A stretch of 53,240 nucleotides of DNA from G020348185 sp964525045 (GCA_964525045.1 CAZGFD010000026.1:1-53240), one strand, 5' to 3'. Numbered from the stretch's first letter, positions 1 through 8,690 are shown. The notes: generated by a model from the letters alone, not told the origin. Translations and numbers: made by a program.

Positions 1-714
1 GTCACGGCCGCTGATCACGCCGACCGGGCAGTACGTAGCGAGCTCCCTCAATGTCTCTCTCGTGCTGTCGGGTAGGGTGGCGAGTTCTGGGCGGGATACA
101 ATGGGTGTCAGTGTGCCGTCATAATCCAAACATACGAAAACAGATTTATCCTGGACCTGCCGGAGGATATCTAGGTGATGTTGCAACCCTGAGGGTAACC
201 CCATGGTGTTTCTTTTTATTAGGCCATTTTTTATTTTGATGGCAAGATCGCATAGATCTGGCGCAACCACATCAGCTCCATGGGTCTTGAGGCTCTCGGG
301 CGATGTCAATGGCGTGAGGCCGACAATGACTCCAAAATGTTCGGCGCGCGCGGCCTGCACGCCGGTTTGGGTACAATCGATTATCGCTGTGCGACCAGGT
401 GGAACCTCTAACAATTGAGACGCTTTGAGTAACCCTTCGGTGCCTCCATGTGTCTGGGTATCAAAGACCTCAGAAAGACCCGCGAGGGTACCTAACGGAG
501 CGCTGTTTGGGCCTGCCGTGACGAGGGCCGTCTTGATGTGACAGGCTTTTAGCTCTCTGGCTAAGGCCATGGCCGAAAAGACCGTCCGTTGTTTGTGTTC
601 CCGTGAAGTCTGTCCCTGAACCTGATCCGATGAGAGGAGAATATCATCAAGGCTGAAAAGCACCGCATCAATTTGCAGAAGGTCGAGAGTCGGAGAAGAA
701 CTGAAGGGGTTCAT
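1..714 (-). CDS. HAD hydrolase / trehalose-phosphatase fusion (5' part, cut by window edge)
   Basis: The frame is open from an ATG at 714 to the window edge, giving 238 codons, so the C-terminus is missing. The first ~180 residues look like a HAD/beta-phosphoglucomutase-type domain: LFSLDDILLSS resembles HAD motif 1 with its DxD partly lost, and ALVTAG is a motif-2-like segment. From about residue 195 a second phosphatase starts with VCLDYDGTLTPIVSRPE, then VISGRD at the edge, which is the N-terminal signature of trehalose-6-phosphate phosphatase (OtsB family). The likely role is removing phosphate from trehalose-6-phosphate in the cytoplasm for osmoprotection. It probably ends an operon with the gene at 731-1480, only 16 bases upstream. 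The trehalose-phosphatase identity is well supported. The function of the first domain is inference. Confidence 0.75.
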   Translation of the reverse strand, partial: MNPFSSSPTLDLLQIDAVLFSLDDILLSSDQVQGQTSREHKQRTVFSAMALARELKACHIKTALVTAGPNSAPLGTLAGLSEVFDTQTHGGTEGLLKASQLLEVPPGRTAIIDCTQTGVQAARAEHFGVIVGLTPLTSPESLKTHGADVVAPDLCDLAIKIKNGLIKRNTMGLPSGLQHHLDILRQVQDKSVFVCLDYDGTLTPIVSRPELATLPDSTRETLRELATYCPVGVISGRD

Positions 715-730
715 TCTTTTAAGAGTATCT

Positions 731-1480
731 TTAAAAACGTATCCGTATATCTGCGACTATGGGAAGATGGTCGGAAGCCAACAAGGATAATCGGGAGCGT
801 GGAACCTGCACGTGGATCATCTCCACCTTACCGTCATAGAAGATATGATCGAGATGGAGCAGAGGAAAAAATCCTGGATACGTTCGGCGGCGTTTGAGAA
901 ATGAGCGTAAATCCAAGCTATTCATTTTAGGGGTCAATGTGGCGGCCGCCAATCCACGACCCCATTCATTAAAGTCCCCCAACACAATTTTGGGCTCACC
1001 GATTCGTGCGTCCTCAACCAGGGTGGCGAGTCTTTCTGTTTGGTGCTGGCGTTCCCGGATTCCTGTTCCCAAGTGAACATTGAAAAAGTGAAGGATGTGT
1101 TTTCCAATACGGATATCTGCACGCTGGCAACATCGAGGACGGCGATTTTTCCAGGATAAATCGTATTGAGAATCTGAAACAATGGGAAATCGACTCAGGA
1201 TGACATTTCCAAAGGCATAGCCCCGTTTGGGTTTTGTCGGCGCCATAACCCATCCCATGGCCAGAGCGGCACCCAGTTCCTCGTCCTGTCCTCTCCCTTT
1301 TGGACCACGGCCTAGAACTTCTTGCAGGGCAATGATATCCGCCTGGAAGGGAGACAACACCTCTGCGATGCGGCGTGGCAGCACCCTCCGATCCATGCCG
1401 CGACACCGATGAATGTTATAGGTCGCGATTCGGATGTCCTGAACGTTTTCCGCATGCCCCTTTTTTGCAGTGGAGGTCAC
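731..1480 (-). CDS. Endonuclease/exonuclease/phosphatase family protein
   Basis: A 249-residue protein with the full motif set of the EEP superfamily: TYNIHRC near residue 20, LQEVLGRG near 53, NVHLGTGIRE near 133, LGDFNEWG near 165, LDHIFYD near 210 and SDHLPIVADIR at the C-terminus, which supplies the catalytic Asp-His pair. The family covers Mg-dependent phosphodiesterases acting on nucleic acids, phosphoinositides or sphingomyelin. The substrate cannot be read from the sequence, and no signal peptide is evident. In other bacteria such genes often sit beside phospholipase D/cardiolipin synthase genes. Here the neighbour is the trehalose-phosphatase-like gene, 16 bases downstream and probably co-transcribed. 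The start is GTG, with a GAGGAAATAAGG purine stretch upstream. Confidence 0.85.
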   Translation of the reverse strand: MTSTAKKGHAENVQDIRIATYNIHRCRGMDRRVLPRRIAEVLSPFQADIIALQEVLGRGPKGRGQDEELGAALAMGWVMAPTKPKRGYAFGNVILSRFPIVSDSQYDLSWKNRRPRCCQRADIRIGKHILHFFNVHLGTGIRERQHQTERLATLVEDARIGEPKIVLGDFNEWGRGLAAATLTPKMNSLDLRSFLKRRRTYPGFFPLLHLDHIFYDGKVEMIHVQVPRSRLSLLASDHLPIVADIRIRF

Positions 1481-1870
1481 CGTGTCGGCCTTATTTCCTC
1501 AATGATCCTTGTTTCTAATGGGTGAGAGAACAAATGATGGGCAAGGCCCTTTTCAATTAGGATACCGATGAACCTCAAGCCATTCAATGCAAACATGAGA
1601 CCGAAATTCAAAGAGTTTTCAAGCCTTTTTTGCCACCGAGAGCTAAAAGGCTGGGTTTCTCTTTGGGATTAAACAGCTGCCAGGATATCGTTTTATCTGA
1701 TCCAACCCGTACAGGAGACGGGGATCCTTTTCGGGCTATTTTTTCCTGTATCTTCATTGTTGGTGAAATCTGCTACAATGCTTAATTGAAATCGTGTAGC
1801 CAAAATGGACATTCGTCGTCCGGTGTCGGGATGACGAGCGGCTAATAATTTTCTTGATGGTAGGGAAATC
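1481..1870. other. Divergent intergenic region, no gene seen
   Basis: These 390 bases separate the minus-strand gene starting at 1480 from the plus-strand lipoprotein at 1871. No convincing coding frame is present. A dyad with arms GCTACA (1772-1777) and TGTAGC (1795-1800) lies about 70 bases before the lipoprotein start. Its left arm resembles the GCTACAA arm of the palindrome at 17431. TACAAT (1774-1779) resembles a -10 box but lacks a good -35 at normal spacing. Confidence 0.4.
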
Positions 1871-2320
1871 ATGAATGTGAAAAATTTATCCTTTCGATGT
1901 TCTCAATATTCTAGAATCCTTTCTTTCTGTTTGTTGAGCGGAGCCGTTCTCCTGAGTGGATGCTCGACTGTCATGGTTCAAGATCCCATCCAGCCGGTGC
2001 CCATGAATTCGGCCTATTGTGAAGGGACGCAATGGAGTGATGATTCTTCGGTCTCCATGGTGCCTGTCCCGTTTTTGGCCTTTTTCTTTCCTCATACCGA
2101 TCAATATGTCCTCAAACCTGACGAATATTTGCAACAGTGCGCACCTTCGATACAGCTTGTGAATCGAGAGGTGATCGTAGACCGCAATGCCTGTATTCCG
2201 GCAGGACTCACAAGAGTGATCTCCTTAGGGGTTTGGCAATGGTGTCCCGCCTATGTGGTGTGGGTGGCCGATATTGTTCCGGAGGATGTGAACAAAGAAC
2301 GAACCTCGCATTCCCATTAA
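1871..2320 (+). CDS. Hypothetical lipoprotein
   Basis: A 149-residue protein with a classic type II signal: a basic N-terminus, a hydrophobic segment (ILSFCLLSGAVLL) and the lipobox LLSGC, so Cys31 would be lipidated. The mature part has hydrophobic patches (VPVPFLAFFFPH, SLGVWQWCPAYVVWVADIV) and four further cysteines that could form disulfides in the periplasm. I do not recognise a named family. It lies 18 bases upstream of ftsH on the same strand and may share its transcript, although nothing in the protein suggests a functional link. Confidence 0.7.
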   Translation: MNVKNLSFRCSQYSRILSFCLLSGAVLLSGCSTVMVQDPIQPVPMNSAYCEGTQWSDDSSVSMVPVPFLAFFFPHTDQYVLKPDEYLQQCAPSIQLVNREVIVDRNACIPAGLTRVISLGVWQWCPAYVVWVADIVPEDVNKERTSHSH

Positions 2321-2338
2321 TCCGGTCCGTGTAGCACA

Positions 2339-4171
2339 ATGGATAAGAAATATCGCTTTTCGATTTGGTACTTCCTCCTGGCCTTTTGGCTCATCATTAT
2401 ATTGCAGGAGTTGTATTTTGCCTCCCAACACCTTGATGAGGTGCCCTATAGCCAATTCAAGACTTGGGTGCTGGAAGGAAAGGTGGCCGAAGTCGCCATT
2501 ACAGAAACCAAAATCAATGGAAAGCTCAAGCCGGAAACCGGGGGAGATGAGGCTCAATGGTTTGAAACGGTGCGGGTTGACGATCCGGATTTGGTCCGAC
2601 TTCTGGAGGAAAAGAATGTAGAATTCGCCGGTGTGATCGTGAGTACCTTCTGGAAAGATGTGGCCTCCTGGGTGATCCCGATTATGATCTTTGCCGCTAT
2701 TTGGTTCTGGATTCTGAAACGGGTAAGCCAGGGAGCGGGCGGGGGGTTCATGCGGGTAGGGCAGTCCAAGGCCAAGATTTATATGGAAAAGGACATACCC
2801 GTGCGAATGACCGATGTTGCGGGAGTAGAGGAGGCTAAAGAAGAAATTTCAGAAATTGTCGAGTTTCTTCAGCGTCCGGAAAAATTCACCAGCGTCGGCG
2901 GAAAAATTCCAAAGGGTGTTCTCCTTGTAGGACCTCCCGGAACAGGAAAGACTTTACTGGCGAGAGCCATTGCGGGTGAAGCGGGGGTAACCTTTTTCTC
3001 TATTAGCGGTTCAGAATTTGTAGAAATGTTTGTTGGCGTTGGGGCGGCCCGAGTTCGGGATCTCTTTGAAAATGCCAAGAGCAAAGCGCCTTGTATTATT
3101 TTCATTGACGAATTGGATGCCCTTGGTAAAGCCAGGGGAACCGGTCCCATGGCACATGAAGAGCGGGAACAAACCCTGAACCAATTGCTTGTGGAAATGG
3201 ATGGATTTGATCCGCGCGTGGGGGTCATTATTTTGGCTGCGACGAACCGTCCGGAAATATTGGATCCGGCTCTCCTTCGGGCAGGTCGATTTGACCGACA
3301 AGTTCTTGTTGATCGTCCGGACCGCCCGGGCCGGGAAGCTATTCTCCGGTTGCATGCCAAAAATATCAAATTGGATCCGGATGTGAAGTTGGAGAAGATT
3401 GCGGCAATGACTCCGGGAATGGTCGGAGCGGATCTTGCCAATGTGATTAATGAGGCTGCCTTGTTAGCCGTTCGTCATGATCGAGATACGGTTCGCCAAG
3501 GTGATCTCGAAGAGGCTGTGGAACGAGTGGTGGCCGGGTTGGAGAAGAAAAGCCGGGTTCTCAGCCAGGCAGAGCGAGAGCGGGTGGCTCATCATGAAGT
3601 GGGCCATGCCCTTGTTGCGATGTCAATGCCCGGCTCCGATCCGGTTCAAAAAATTTCTATCATTCCCCGTGGCATTGCCGCGTTAGGTTATACCATGCAA
3701 TTGCCGACGGAGGATCGGTTTTTGCTCACTCGGTCGGAGTTAGAAAACAAAATTGCGGTGTTGTTGGGTGGGCGAACGGCGGAAGAATTAATTTTTGGAG
3801 AGGCCTCAACAGGAGCGGCGGATGATCTTCAGAAGGCCACCAATATTGCGAAACGAATGGTGAAAGATTATGGCATGAGTGAGAAATTGGGAAGAGTAGC
3901 CTTGGAGATGGCCCCCCAACCGGCCTTTCTCAAGCCAACCGAAATAGCTGGTGATGGGAATTATTCCGAACAGACGGCCCGAGAAATCGACGAGGAAGTC
4001 AAACAATTGATTCAGAAACAGGAAGGCCGGGTGAAAGAGGTTTTGACTGCCCTCAAACCTGTATTATTAACGGGAGCGAAACGCCTGTTAGAGCAGGAAG
4101 TCATGACGGGGACTGAATTGCAAGCACTGTTACAAGAACAAAAAGGAGAGAAGGTTCAAACTTCGACTTAA
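2339..4171 (+). CDS. ftsH: ATP-dependent zinc metalloprotease FtsH
   Basis: A membrane-anchored AAA+ protease of 610 residues, normal for the family. Order: first membrane segment at residues 10-23, a short periplasmic domain, second membrane segment at about 108-126, then Walker A GPPGTGKT (198-205), Walker B IIFIDELDAL (about 250), the second region of homology ATNRPEILDPALLRAGRFDRQ, and zinc site HEVGH (about 418-422) with the downstream ligand region STGAADDLQKAT. The residue between the zinc-binding elements is Val where FtsH usually has Ala (HEAGH); the HExxH chemistry is kept. It degrades misfolded membrane proteins and short-lived regulators. No clear Shine-Dalgarno precedes the ATG. 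Its TAA overlaps the stop codon of convergent copA within one TTAA. Confidence 0.95.
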   Translation: MDKKYRFSIWYFLLAFWLIIILQELYFASQHLDEVPYSQFKTWVLEGKVAEVAITETKINGKLKPETGGDEAQWFETVRVDDPDLVRLLEEKNVEFAGVIVSTFWKDVASWVIPIMIFAAIWFWILKRVSQGAGGGFMRVGQSKAKIYMEKDIPVRMTDVAGVEEAKEEISEIVEFLQRPEKFTSVGGKIPKGVLLVGPPGTGKTLLARAIAGEAGVTFFSISGSEFVEMFVGVGAARVRDLFENAKSKAPCIIFIDELDALGKARGTGPMAHEEREQTLNQLLVEMDGFDPRVGVIILAATNRPEILDPALLRAGRFDRQVLVDRPDRPGREAILRLHAKNIKLDPDVKLEKIAAMTPGMVGADLANVINEAALLAVRHDRDTVRQGDLEEAVERVVAGLEKKSRVLSQAERERVAHHEVGHALVAMSMPGSDPVQKISIIPRGIAALGYTMQLPTEDRFLLTRSELENKIAVLLGGRTAEELIFGEASTGAADDLQKATNIAKRMVKDYGMSEKLGRVALEMAPQPAFLKPTEIAGDGNYSEQTAREIDEEVKQLIQKQEGRVKEVLTALKPVLLTGAKRLLEQEVMTGTELQALLQEQKGEKVQTST

Positions 4172-6654
4172 TGTAAAGAGACGTTTTTTAACCGCAGCGA
4201 GTTCGAAACTACGCTCACCGAACTCATCGCCATGGCTGCCGCGGCCAGCATCGGATTGAGGAAGCCCTTTTCCCCAAAGATGAAGGTCAAAGAATCCGGG
4301 ACTCCCCCCAAGGCGCTGAATATCGGATAAAGCACACCGGCCGCCACGGGGATCAAGGCTACATTATACCCGAACGCCCAAAACAAATTTTGGTAAATAG
4401 TCCGCATGGTGGCTTTGCTCAACTTAATAGCTTTCACCACCCCACGGACATCGCCGCTCATGAGGGTTATCTGTGCCGTCTCCATGGCCACGTCTGTTCC
4501 CGTCCCAATAGCAATGCCGATGTCAGCTTGGGCCAAAGCCGGAGCGTCATTGATCCCATCACCAACCATGGCTACGCGTCTGCCCTCGGTTTGAAGTTTC
4601 TTCACTTCGGCGGCCTTTTGGTCCGGAAGGACTTCAGCCAGCACCCGGTCAATACCTAGTTCTTGGGCGATGGCTTCAGCAGCCCGGCGGTTGTCTCCCG
4701 TGATCATCACGACTTCAAGGCCGGCCTCATGGATGGCTTCAATAGCCTCGCGGGCTTCGGGCCGGATCGTATCGGCAATGGCCAATACTCCTGTCACCTG
4801 ACCATCGACGGCGACCAGGGCAGGGGTTTTGCCTGAATCGGCGAATGCGTCAACGCTTTCCTTCAACCCGTTGAGATCAAAAGACCGTTCACTCATTAAC
4901 TTTCGATTTCCGATGAAGACGGATAACCCAGCCACCTGCCCCTGAACCCCCTGGCCGGGCGTGGCTGAAAAGTTTAAGGGCTCCTCCAAAGTGAGGGCCT
5001 TTTCTTTCGCGTAATCAACCACAGCCTGGGCCAGCGGATGTTCCGACCTTCGCTCAAGTGAAGCGGCGATCCGGACCAGCTCCTGTTCACTGATACCTTT
5101 ACTGACTACATCGGTTACCTTCGGGACACCGAGGGTCAAAGTCCCGGTTTTATCCAACACTACCGTGTCTATGCGGTGAGCCGTTTCAAGGGCCTCGGCA
5201 TTTCGAATCAGGATTCCCAGATCGGCACCCCGGCCGGTTCCCACCATGACCGCAGTCGGGGTGGCCAAACCCAGCGCACAGGGACAGGCAATGATGAGGA
5301 CCGCGATGAAGGCAAGCAGGGCAAACGTGAAGGCAGGCGAAGGACCGATGAGTAACCACACGAGGAAGGCGAGAAACGCGACGCCGATCACCGTGGGGAC
5401 GAAAACGCTGGCGACCTGGTCGGCAAATCGTTGAATGGGGGCACGAGAACCTTGGGCTTCCTGTACCAGATGGACAATTCGTGCCAAGGCCGTATCCTTC
5501 CCCACGGCTGACGCGGTGAATGTGATACTTCCGGTTTTGTTAATGGTTCCGGCAAAAACCTTGGCCTCCGGCTCCTTTTCCACGGGTAAACTTTCGCCGG
5601 TCAGCATGGCCTCGTCAATGCTGGAATAGCCTTCCAGGACGATACCATCTACGGGAATTCGATCACCCGGTCTCACCACCACCACATCACCGGGGTTCAC
5701 AAGATCGATTGAAACATCAAACTCCTGGTCCTTGCGCCGGATTCTGGCTGTTGAGGGTCGCAATCCCATTAATTTTTTGATTGCTGAAGAGGTACGGCTT
5801 TTCGCACCGGCTTCAAGATACCGTCCAAACAGAATGAGTGTGGTGATCATAATTGCCGTATCGTAGTAAACGTCAGCTTGCAGGCCACTACGTTCAAAGA
5901 ATTCGGGAGCGAGAGTGGCGACGAGACTGTACACATACGCCGCCAGAGTTCCGATCGCGATTAATGTATTCATATTGACGGTTTTGTGTACCGCGGCATT
6001 CCAGGCGGCCCAATAGATAGGAGCCCCAGCCCAAAAAAGGATCGGAGTTGTGACGAGCAACAACAGGAGAAAACGAACCTGATTGCTCACTGAATTGAGG
6101 CCCGGGACCAGATTCATGGAGGCAAGCATGACAAATATCCCGGCAAGACCACTTACGACTATTCGCAGCAATAGTTTTTTGCGCTCATCATTCTGCTCTT
6201 GAACGGTGTTATCTTCCTTAGTGCTTTCCGGGCGAGCCAATGTATATCCGGCACCCTGAACCGCTTGAGACAAGCCTTCGAAGGTCGGGACATCCGGAAA
6301 ATGTTCTACGGTGGCCTTTTCACTCGCCAGGTTGACGGTGACATTTGTGACACCGGGTACTCGGCCTATAGCCTTTTCAACCCGGCCTACGCAGGAAGCA
6401 CAGGTCATGCCTTTGACGTTAAATATCTCGGTTTGGAGTGGAACCTGATAACCGGCGTCTTGAACAGCCTTGGTAAAGGAATCAAGGCCGGTATGTTCCG
6501 GATCGTATTGGACGGTAGCGGTTTCCGTAGCTAAATTGACTTTGGCTGAACCGACCCCAGGAACCTTGCCTAATGCTTTTTCCACATGGGAGACGCATGA
6601 GGCGCAGGTCATACCCTGAACCGGAAAGGACGATTGAGTGGTTTTAGACGACAT
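4168..6654 (-). CDS. copA: Copper-exporting P1B-type ATPase CopA
   Basis: Pumps Cu(I) from the cytoplasm to the periplasm. Taken from the ATG at 6654 (828 residues); the frame extends upstream only to a TTG at 6675, and AAGAAG precedes the ATG. Two heavy-metal-associated domains come first, each with GMTCASC (C17/C20 and C85/C88), then membrane helices, the TGES actuator motif, the transmembrane metal site CPC in IIACPCALG (about 457), the phosphorylation motif DKTGT (about 500), an SEHPLAQA nucleotide-domain motif and GDGINDAPAL. The C-terminus keeps the conserved FGYNVALIPVAAG helix region of copper pumps. It is the last gene of csoR-copZ-copA and ends head-on against ftsH. Confidence 0.95.
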   Translation of the reverse strand: MSSKTTQSSFPVQGMTCASCVSHVEKALGKVPGVGSAKVNLATETATVQYDPEHTGLDSFTKAVQDAGYQVPLQTEIFNVKGMTCASCVGRVEKAIGRVPGVTNVTVNLASEKATVEHFPDVPTFEGLSQAVQGAGYTLARPESTKEDNTVQEQNDERKKLLLRIVVSGLAGIFVMLASMNLVPGLNSVSNQVRFLLLLLVTTPILFWAGAPIYWAAWNAAVHKTVNMNTLIAIGTLAAYVYSLVATLAPEFFERSGLQADVYYDTAIMITTLILFGRYLEAGAKSRTSSAIKKLMGLRPSTARIRRKDQEFDVSIDLVNPGDVVVVRPGDRIPVDGIVLEGYSSIDEAMLTGESLPVEKEPEAKVFAGTINKTGSITFTASAVGKDTALARIVHLVQEAQGSRAPIQRFADQVASVFVPTVIGVAFLAFLVWLLIGPSPAFTFALLAFIAVLIIACPCALGLATPTAVMVGTGRGADLGILIRNAEALETAHRIDTVVLDKTGTLTLGVPKVTDVVSKGISEQELVRIAASLERRSEHPLAQAVVDYAKEKALTLEEPLNFSATPGQGVQGQVAGLSVFIGNRKLMSERSFDLNGLKESVDAFADSGKTPALVAVDGQVTGVLAIADTIRPEAREAIEAIHEAGLEVVMITGDNRRAAEAIAQELGIDRVLAEVLPDQKAAEVKKLQTEGRRVAMVGDGINDAPALAQADIGIAIGTGTDVAMETAQITLMSGDVRGVVKAIKLSKATMRTIYQNLFWAFGYNVALIPVAAGVLYPIFSALGGVPDSLTFIFGEKGFLNPMLAAAAMAMSSVSVVSNSLRLKNVSLH

Positions 6655-6725
6655 AATCTTCTTTTTGGTATTCAATGACAGACTGCAGGCGCCGGTCTCC
6701 GAACCGTTGTCTTACCTGACTCAAT

Positions 6726-6760
6726 ACCCGAAACCCGAAACCCAAAACCCAAAACCCGAA
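6726..6760 (-). repeat. Five tandem heptamers (ACCCRAA) with G-tracts on the copA sense strand
   Basis: On the plus strand this reads ACCCGAA twice, ACCCAAA twice, ACCCGAA once: exactly five 7-base units. On the copper-operon mRNA strand it gives five GGG runs separated by four bases, a telomere-like pattern able to fold into a G-quadruplex. It sits in the untranslated gap between copZ and copA. Confidence 0.85.
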
Positions 6761-6772
6761 TCATTCCTTCAC

Positions 6773-6994
6773 CTAACCTGACTTTTCCTCCATCGTGTAT
6801 CCTGCTTCACTTACCGCGGCCGCCATCGTTTCCACTTTGGCTATGGCAGGGTCATATTCCAGGGTCGCTTGGTGATCGTCCAAATTTACGCTCACGGATA
6901 AGACCCCCTTCACCCCTTGCAGGGCCTGGGTCACATGTCGAACACAATTGTCGCAGGTCATACCGTTTATTAAAAATTGTCCAGTTTTCACCAT
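6773..6994 (-). CDS. copZ: CopZ-like copper chaperone (single HMA domain)
   Basis: A 73-residue cytoplasmic metallochaperone with one HMA fold. GMTCDNC (residues 12-18) supplies the two Cu(I)-binding cysteines, and the C-terminal GYTMEEKSG ends the ferredoxin-like fold. It would carry Cu(I) to the N-terminal domains of CopA encoded next. The ATG at 6994 has a strong AAGGAG 7 bases upstream. It lies 27 bases after csoR and 118 bases before the copA ATG, so one transcript is likely. Confidence 0.92.
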   Translation of the reverse strand: MVKTGQFLINGMTCDNCVRHVTQALQGVKGVLSVSVNLDDHQATLEYDPAIAKVETMAAAVSEAGYTMEEKSG

Positions 6995-7021
6995 GGTTCT
7001 CTCCTTAGGGGGCGAAAATCT

Positions 7022-7285
7022 TTATCGCCCAACGGTATACAGGTCACGCAGTTCGGCCACAATCTGTTCTTGCCGTCCCCCTTTTATGCCGTCGATAACA
7101 CATGTATGGAGATGGCCCTCAAGCAGCAGCGTTTCCAATTTCTCGATGGATTTCCGTATGGCGTGCATTTGCTTAAGCACGTCAATGCAGTAGCGATCTT
7201 CTTCAACCATCTTTCGGACACCATTTACATGACCATCAATGTAGGCCAGACGTTTTAAGGCTTCCTTTCGAGTTTTCGGCTTCAT
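7022..7285 (-). CDS. csoR: CsoR-type copper-sensing repressor
   Basis: An 87-residue all-helical repressor of the CsoR/RcnR/FrmR family. The start ATG at 7285 is fixed by GGAGG seven bases upstream; a longer frame to 7327 would run through the operator and promoter. The Cu(I) ligand set C-H-C is visible as YCIDVL in helix 1 and HLHTCVID in helix 2. Family members bind the operator as apo-protein and release it on Cu(I) binding. It is first in csoR-copZ-copA and directly downstream of a matching palindromic operator, so autoregulation of the operon is expected. The C-H-C set argues for copper rather than nickel or formaldehyde sensing. Confidence 0.92.
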   Translation of the reverse strand: MKPKTRKEALKRLAYIDGHVNGVRKMVEEDRYCIDVLKQMHAIRKSIEKLETLLLEGHLHTCVIDGIKGGRQEQIVAELRDLYTVGR

Positions 7286-7297
7286 AGAAGTACCTCC

Positions 7298-7318
7298 ATA
7301 CCCCACCCCATGGGGTAT
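7298..7318 (-). promoter_or_regulatory. Predicted CsoR operator
   Basis: A palindrome with arms ATACCCC (7298-7304) and GGGGTAT (7312-7318) around a 7-base centre. GC-rich dyads of this ATACCCC type are the known operator class of CsoR. It sits just downstream of the predicted -10 and upstream of the csoR ribosome-binding site, ideal for repression. Confidence 0.75.
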
Positions 7319-7322
7319 GGGT

Positions 7323-7352
7323 ATCATATAAGGCTAGTTTATGAGAGGTCAA
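7323..7352 (-). promoter_or_regulatory. Sigma-70-type promoter of csoR-copZ-copA
   Basis: Reading the minus strand, TTGACC (7352-7347) is followed after 18 bases by TATGAT (7328-7323). Both boxes differ from consensus by one base. The transcription start would fall near 7316, inside the CsoR operator. Confidence 0.7.
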
Positions 7353-7494
7353 GGGAAAATGTCCGGTTTTTTTTGTGTTCCACCTGTACAGAATAAGGGG
7401 CAAACTCATTTCGAAGAGGCCTTGGGATGTCTATCAGGCCCGTCAGCGGGCGAAATAACGAGGGGAAGCTTGAAGAGGTTCGAAGAGAATGTGT

Positions 7495-7980
7495 TCAATA
7501 TCTTGATAACACAACTGCGACCAGAAAGATGGCCAAACCAAGCACTAAGGCGGACCTGGAAAGCCAGGGGGAGACTCTGACAAGAGTCTGTTCGGTGGAA
7601 GACCAAGAAGACGGGGGCTTTTGTTTAATGGTCGTAACTTTGGGGCCGAAAAAAAATTCATGAATGACTGCAGTTCCCAGTAATACGGCGACTAACAAAA
7701 GCTTGGCTACGACAATTGCCGGCCAATCGGAAAGGGGTTCGCCGAATGAAACATGTCCTCGGAGCAAAATGGTTCCGGACACAAGCAGGACAAAAATGGC
7801 TCCCCAGGCGAAGGTTCGAAATCGTCTGGCCATTTTGAGAAAACTGCGTTGTATTGCTGGATAATCTGAATCAGTTCTTAGAAGGGGAACGGCGACGAGA
7901 GATAGAAAGAGCATTCCCCCCACGTAAAACGCAGCCGCCAAAATGTGAAACCATAACAAAATAAAGTAAATCCAAGGCAC
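7495..7980 (-). CDS. CopD-like integral membrane protein
   Basis: A 161-residue protein with four predicted membrane helices (residues about 4-30, 55-72, 85-108 and 137-158). The first carries FHILAAAFYVGGMLFLSLVAVPLL, the His-and-Gly pattern of the CopD/YozB-like membrane family in which the histidine may bind copper or haem. A short basic loop carries WSSTEQTLVRVSPW. The start is GTG with AGGATGGGG upstream. It lies between the copper operon and the cytochrome-like gene at 8088. A copper-related role fits the context but is inference. Confidence 0.7.
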   Translation of the reverse strand: MPWIYFILLWFHILAAAFYVGGMLFLSLVAVPLLRTDSDYPAIQRSFLKMARRFRTFAWGAIFVLLVSGTILLRGHVSFGEPLSDWPAIVVAKLLLVAVLLGTAVIHEFFFGPKVTTIKQKPPSSWSSTEQTLVRVSPWLSRSALVLGLAIFLVAVVLSRY

Positions 7981-8087
7981 TTCCCCATCCTATAGTGATT
8001 GGCTCAAATTTGCCAAAAGCAATTTCACTGGGATTTTTGACTATGATTTTCCCTTCCTCTTCTGGGAAGGCTGGTGGTCGGGAGACA

Positions 8088-8690
8088 CTAATCCGATGAT
8101 TCAATAGGAAGCGGAAACGAGATGATAATCCCACCCATCACATCCCCGATCTTGTAATCCCGCTTGCCACTCAGGAGGTGGGTGTTGTGGCAATTGACAC
8201 AAGCCTCAGAGACGGCGAGGTCCGCATAAATGGCTTTGAAGAAACGCTGATCCCCCCTCGTAATGATTCCCGTGTATACCTCACCGGGATCTTCGGCTAC
8301 TACTTTCAACCCTGCTTCTTCGAAAACCGAAGCCGGCCCATTTTCCTCAAATATGGGTCGCAAACTTGCCAGCCGATACCGTAGGCCGCTTCCTCCTTCT
8401 TCCACCTTTCGTCCGGCCATTAACAACATTTGAGCTGGAAGTGGAAGAGCGTTCCGTTTTTTCCAACCTTCAGTGGCGATGACTACCCCTCCCTCTTGCA
8501 TTCTTTCTACAACGTGGGTCGTATAGAGAGTTCGATCCGCTTCTATGACTGCATGGATATAATTGGCCACCACTTCCGGTGAAAACGCGACGGTCGTTTC
8601 CTTTTCACCTTCGGCAAAGGTAATGCCTATCCCTCCGGTGGCCATTACCGAGGCTAAAATAATTCCCAAACCGAAAAATTTGTTTCTCAT
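8088..8690 (-). CDS. Tll0287-like (DUF3365) periplasmic c-type haem protein
   Basis: A 200-residue exported protein. The ATG at 8690 is supported by GGGAGG upstream; a longer frame to 8732 lacks this. A signal peptide (FFGLGIILASVMATGGIGITFAEG) is followed by a PAS-like sensor fold with EVVANYIHAVIEADRTLYTTHVVERM, then the single haem site CVNCHN near the C-terminus and VMGGIIISFPL. This matches the Tll0287-like family, in which a PAS-type domain binds one c-type haem and is often attached to signalling proteins. Here it stands alone, so it may be a soluble redox sensor or electron carrier. Its partner is not evident. Confidence 0.8.
   Translation of the reverse strand: MRNKFFGLGIILASVMATGGIGITFAEGEKETTVAFSPEVVANYIHAVIEADRTLYTTHVVERMQEGGVVIATEGWKKRNALPLPAQMLLMAGRKVEEGGSGLRYRLASLRPIFEENGPASVFEEAGLKVVAEDPGEVYTGIITRGDQRFFKAIYADLAVSEACVNCHNTHLLSGKRDYKIGDVMGGIIISFPLPIESSD

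Noticed and set aside
1801..1870. GG-N10-GC match upstream of the lipoprotein
   Set aside because: The -12 half lacks the TT of TTGC and the -24 half is poor, so it is likely chance.
2869..3441. 190-codon minus-strand frame opposite ftsH
   Set aside because: Antisense to the Walker A and SRH coding region; composition (Arg/Ser/Pro-rich) is typical of a shadow frame.
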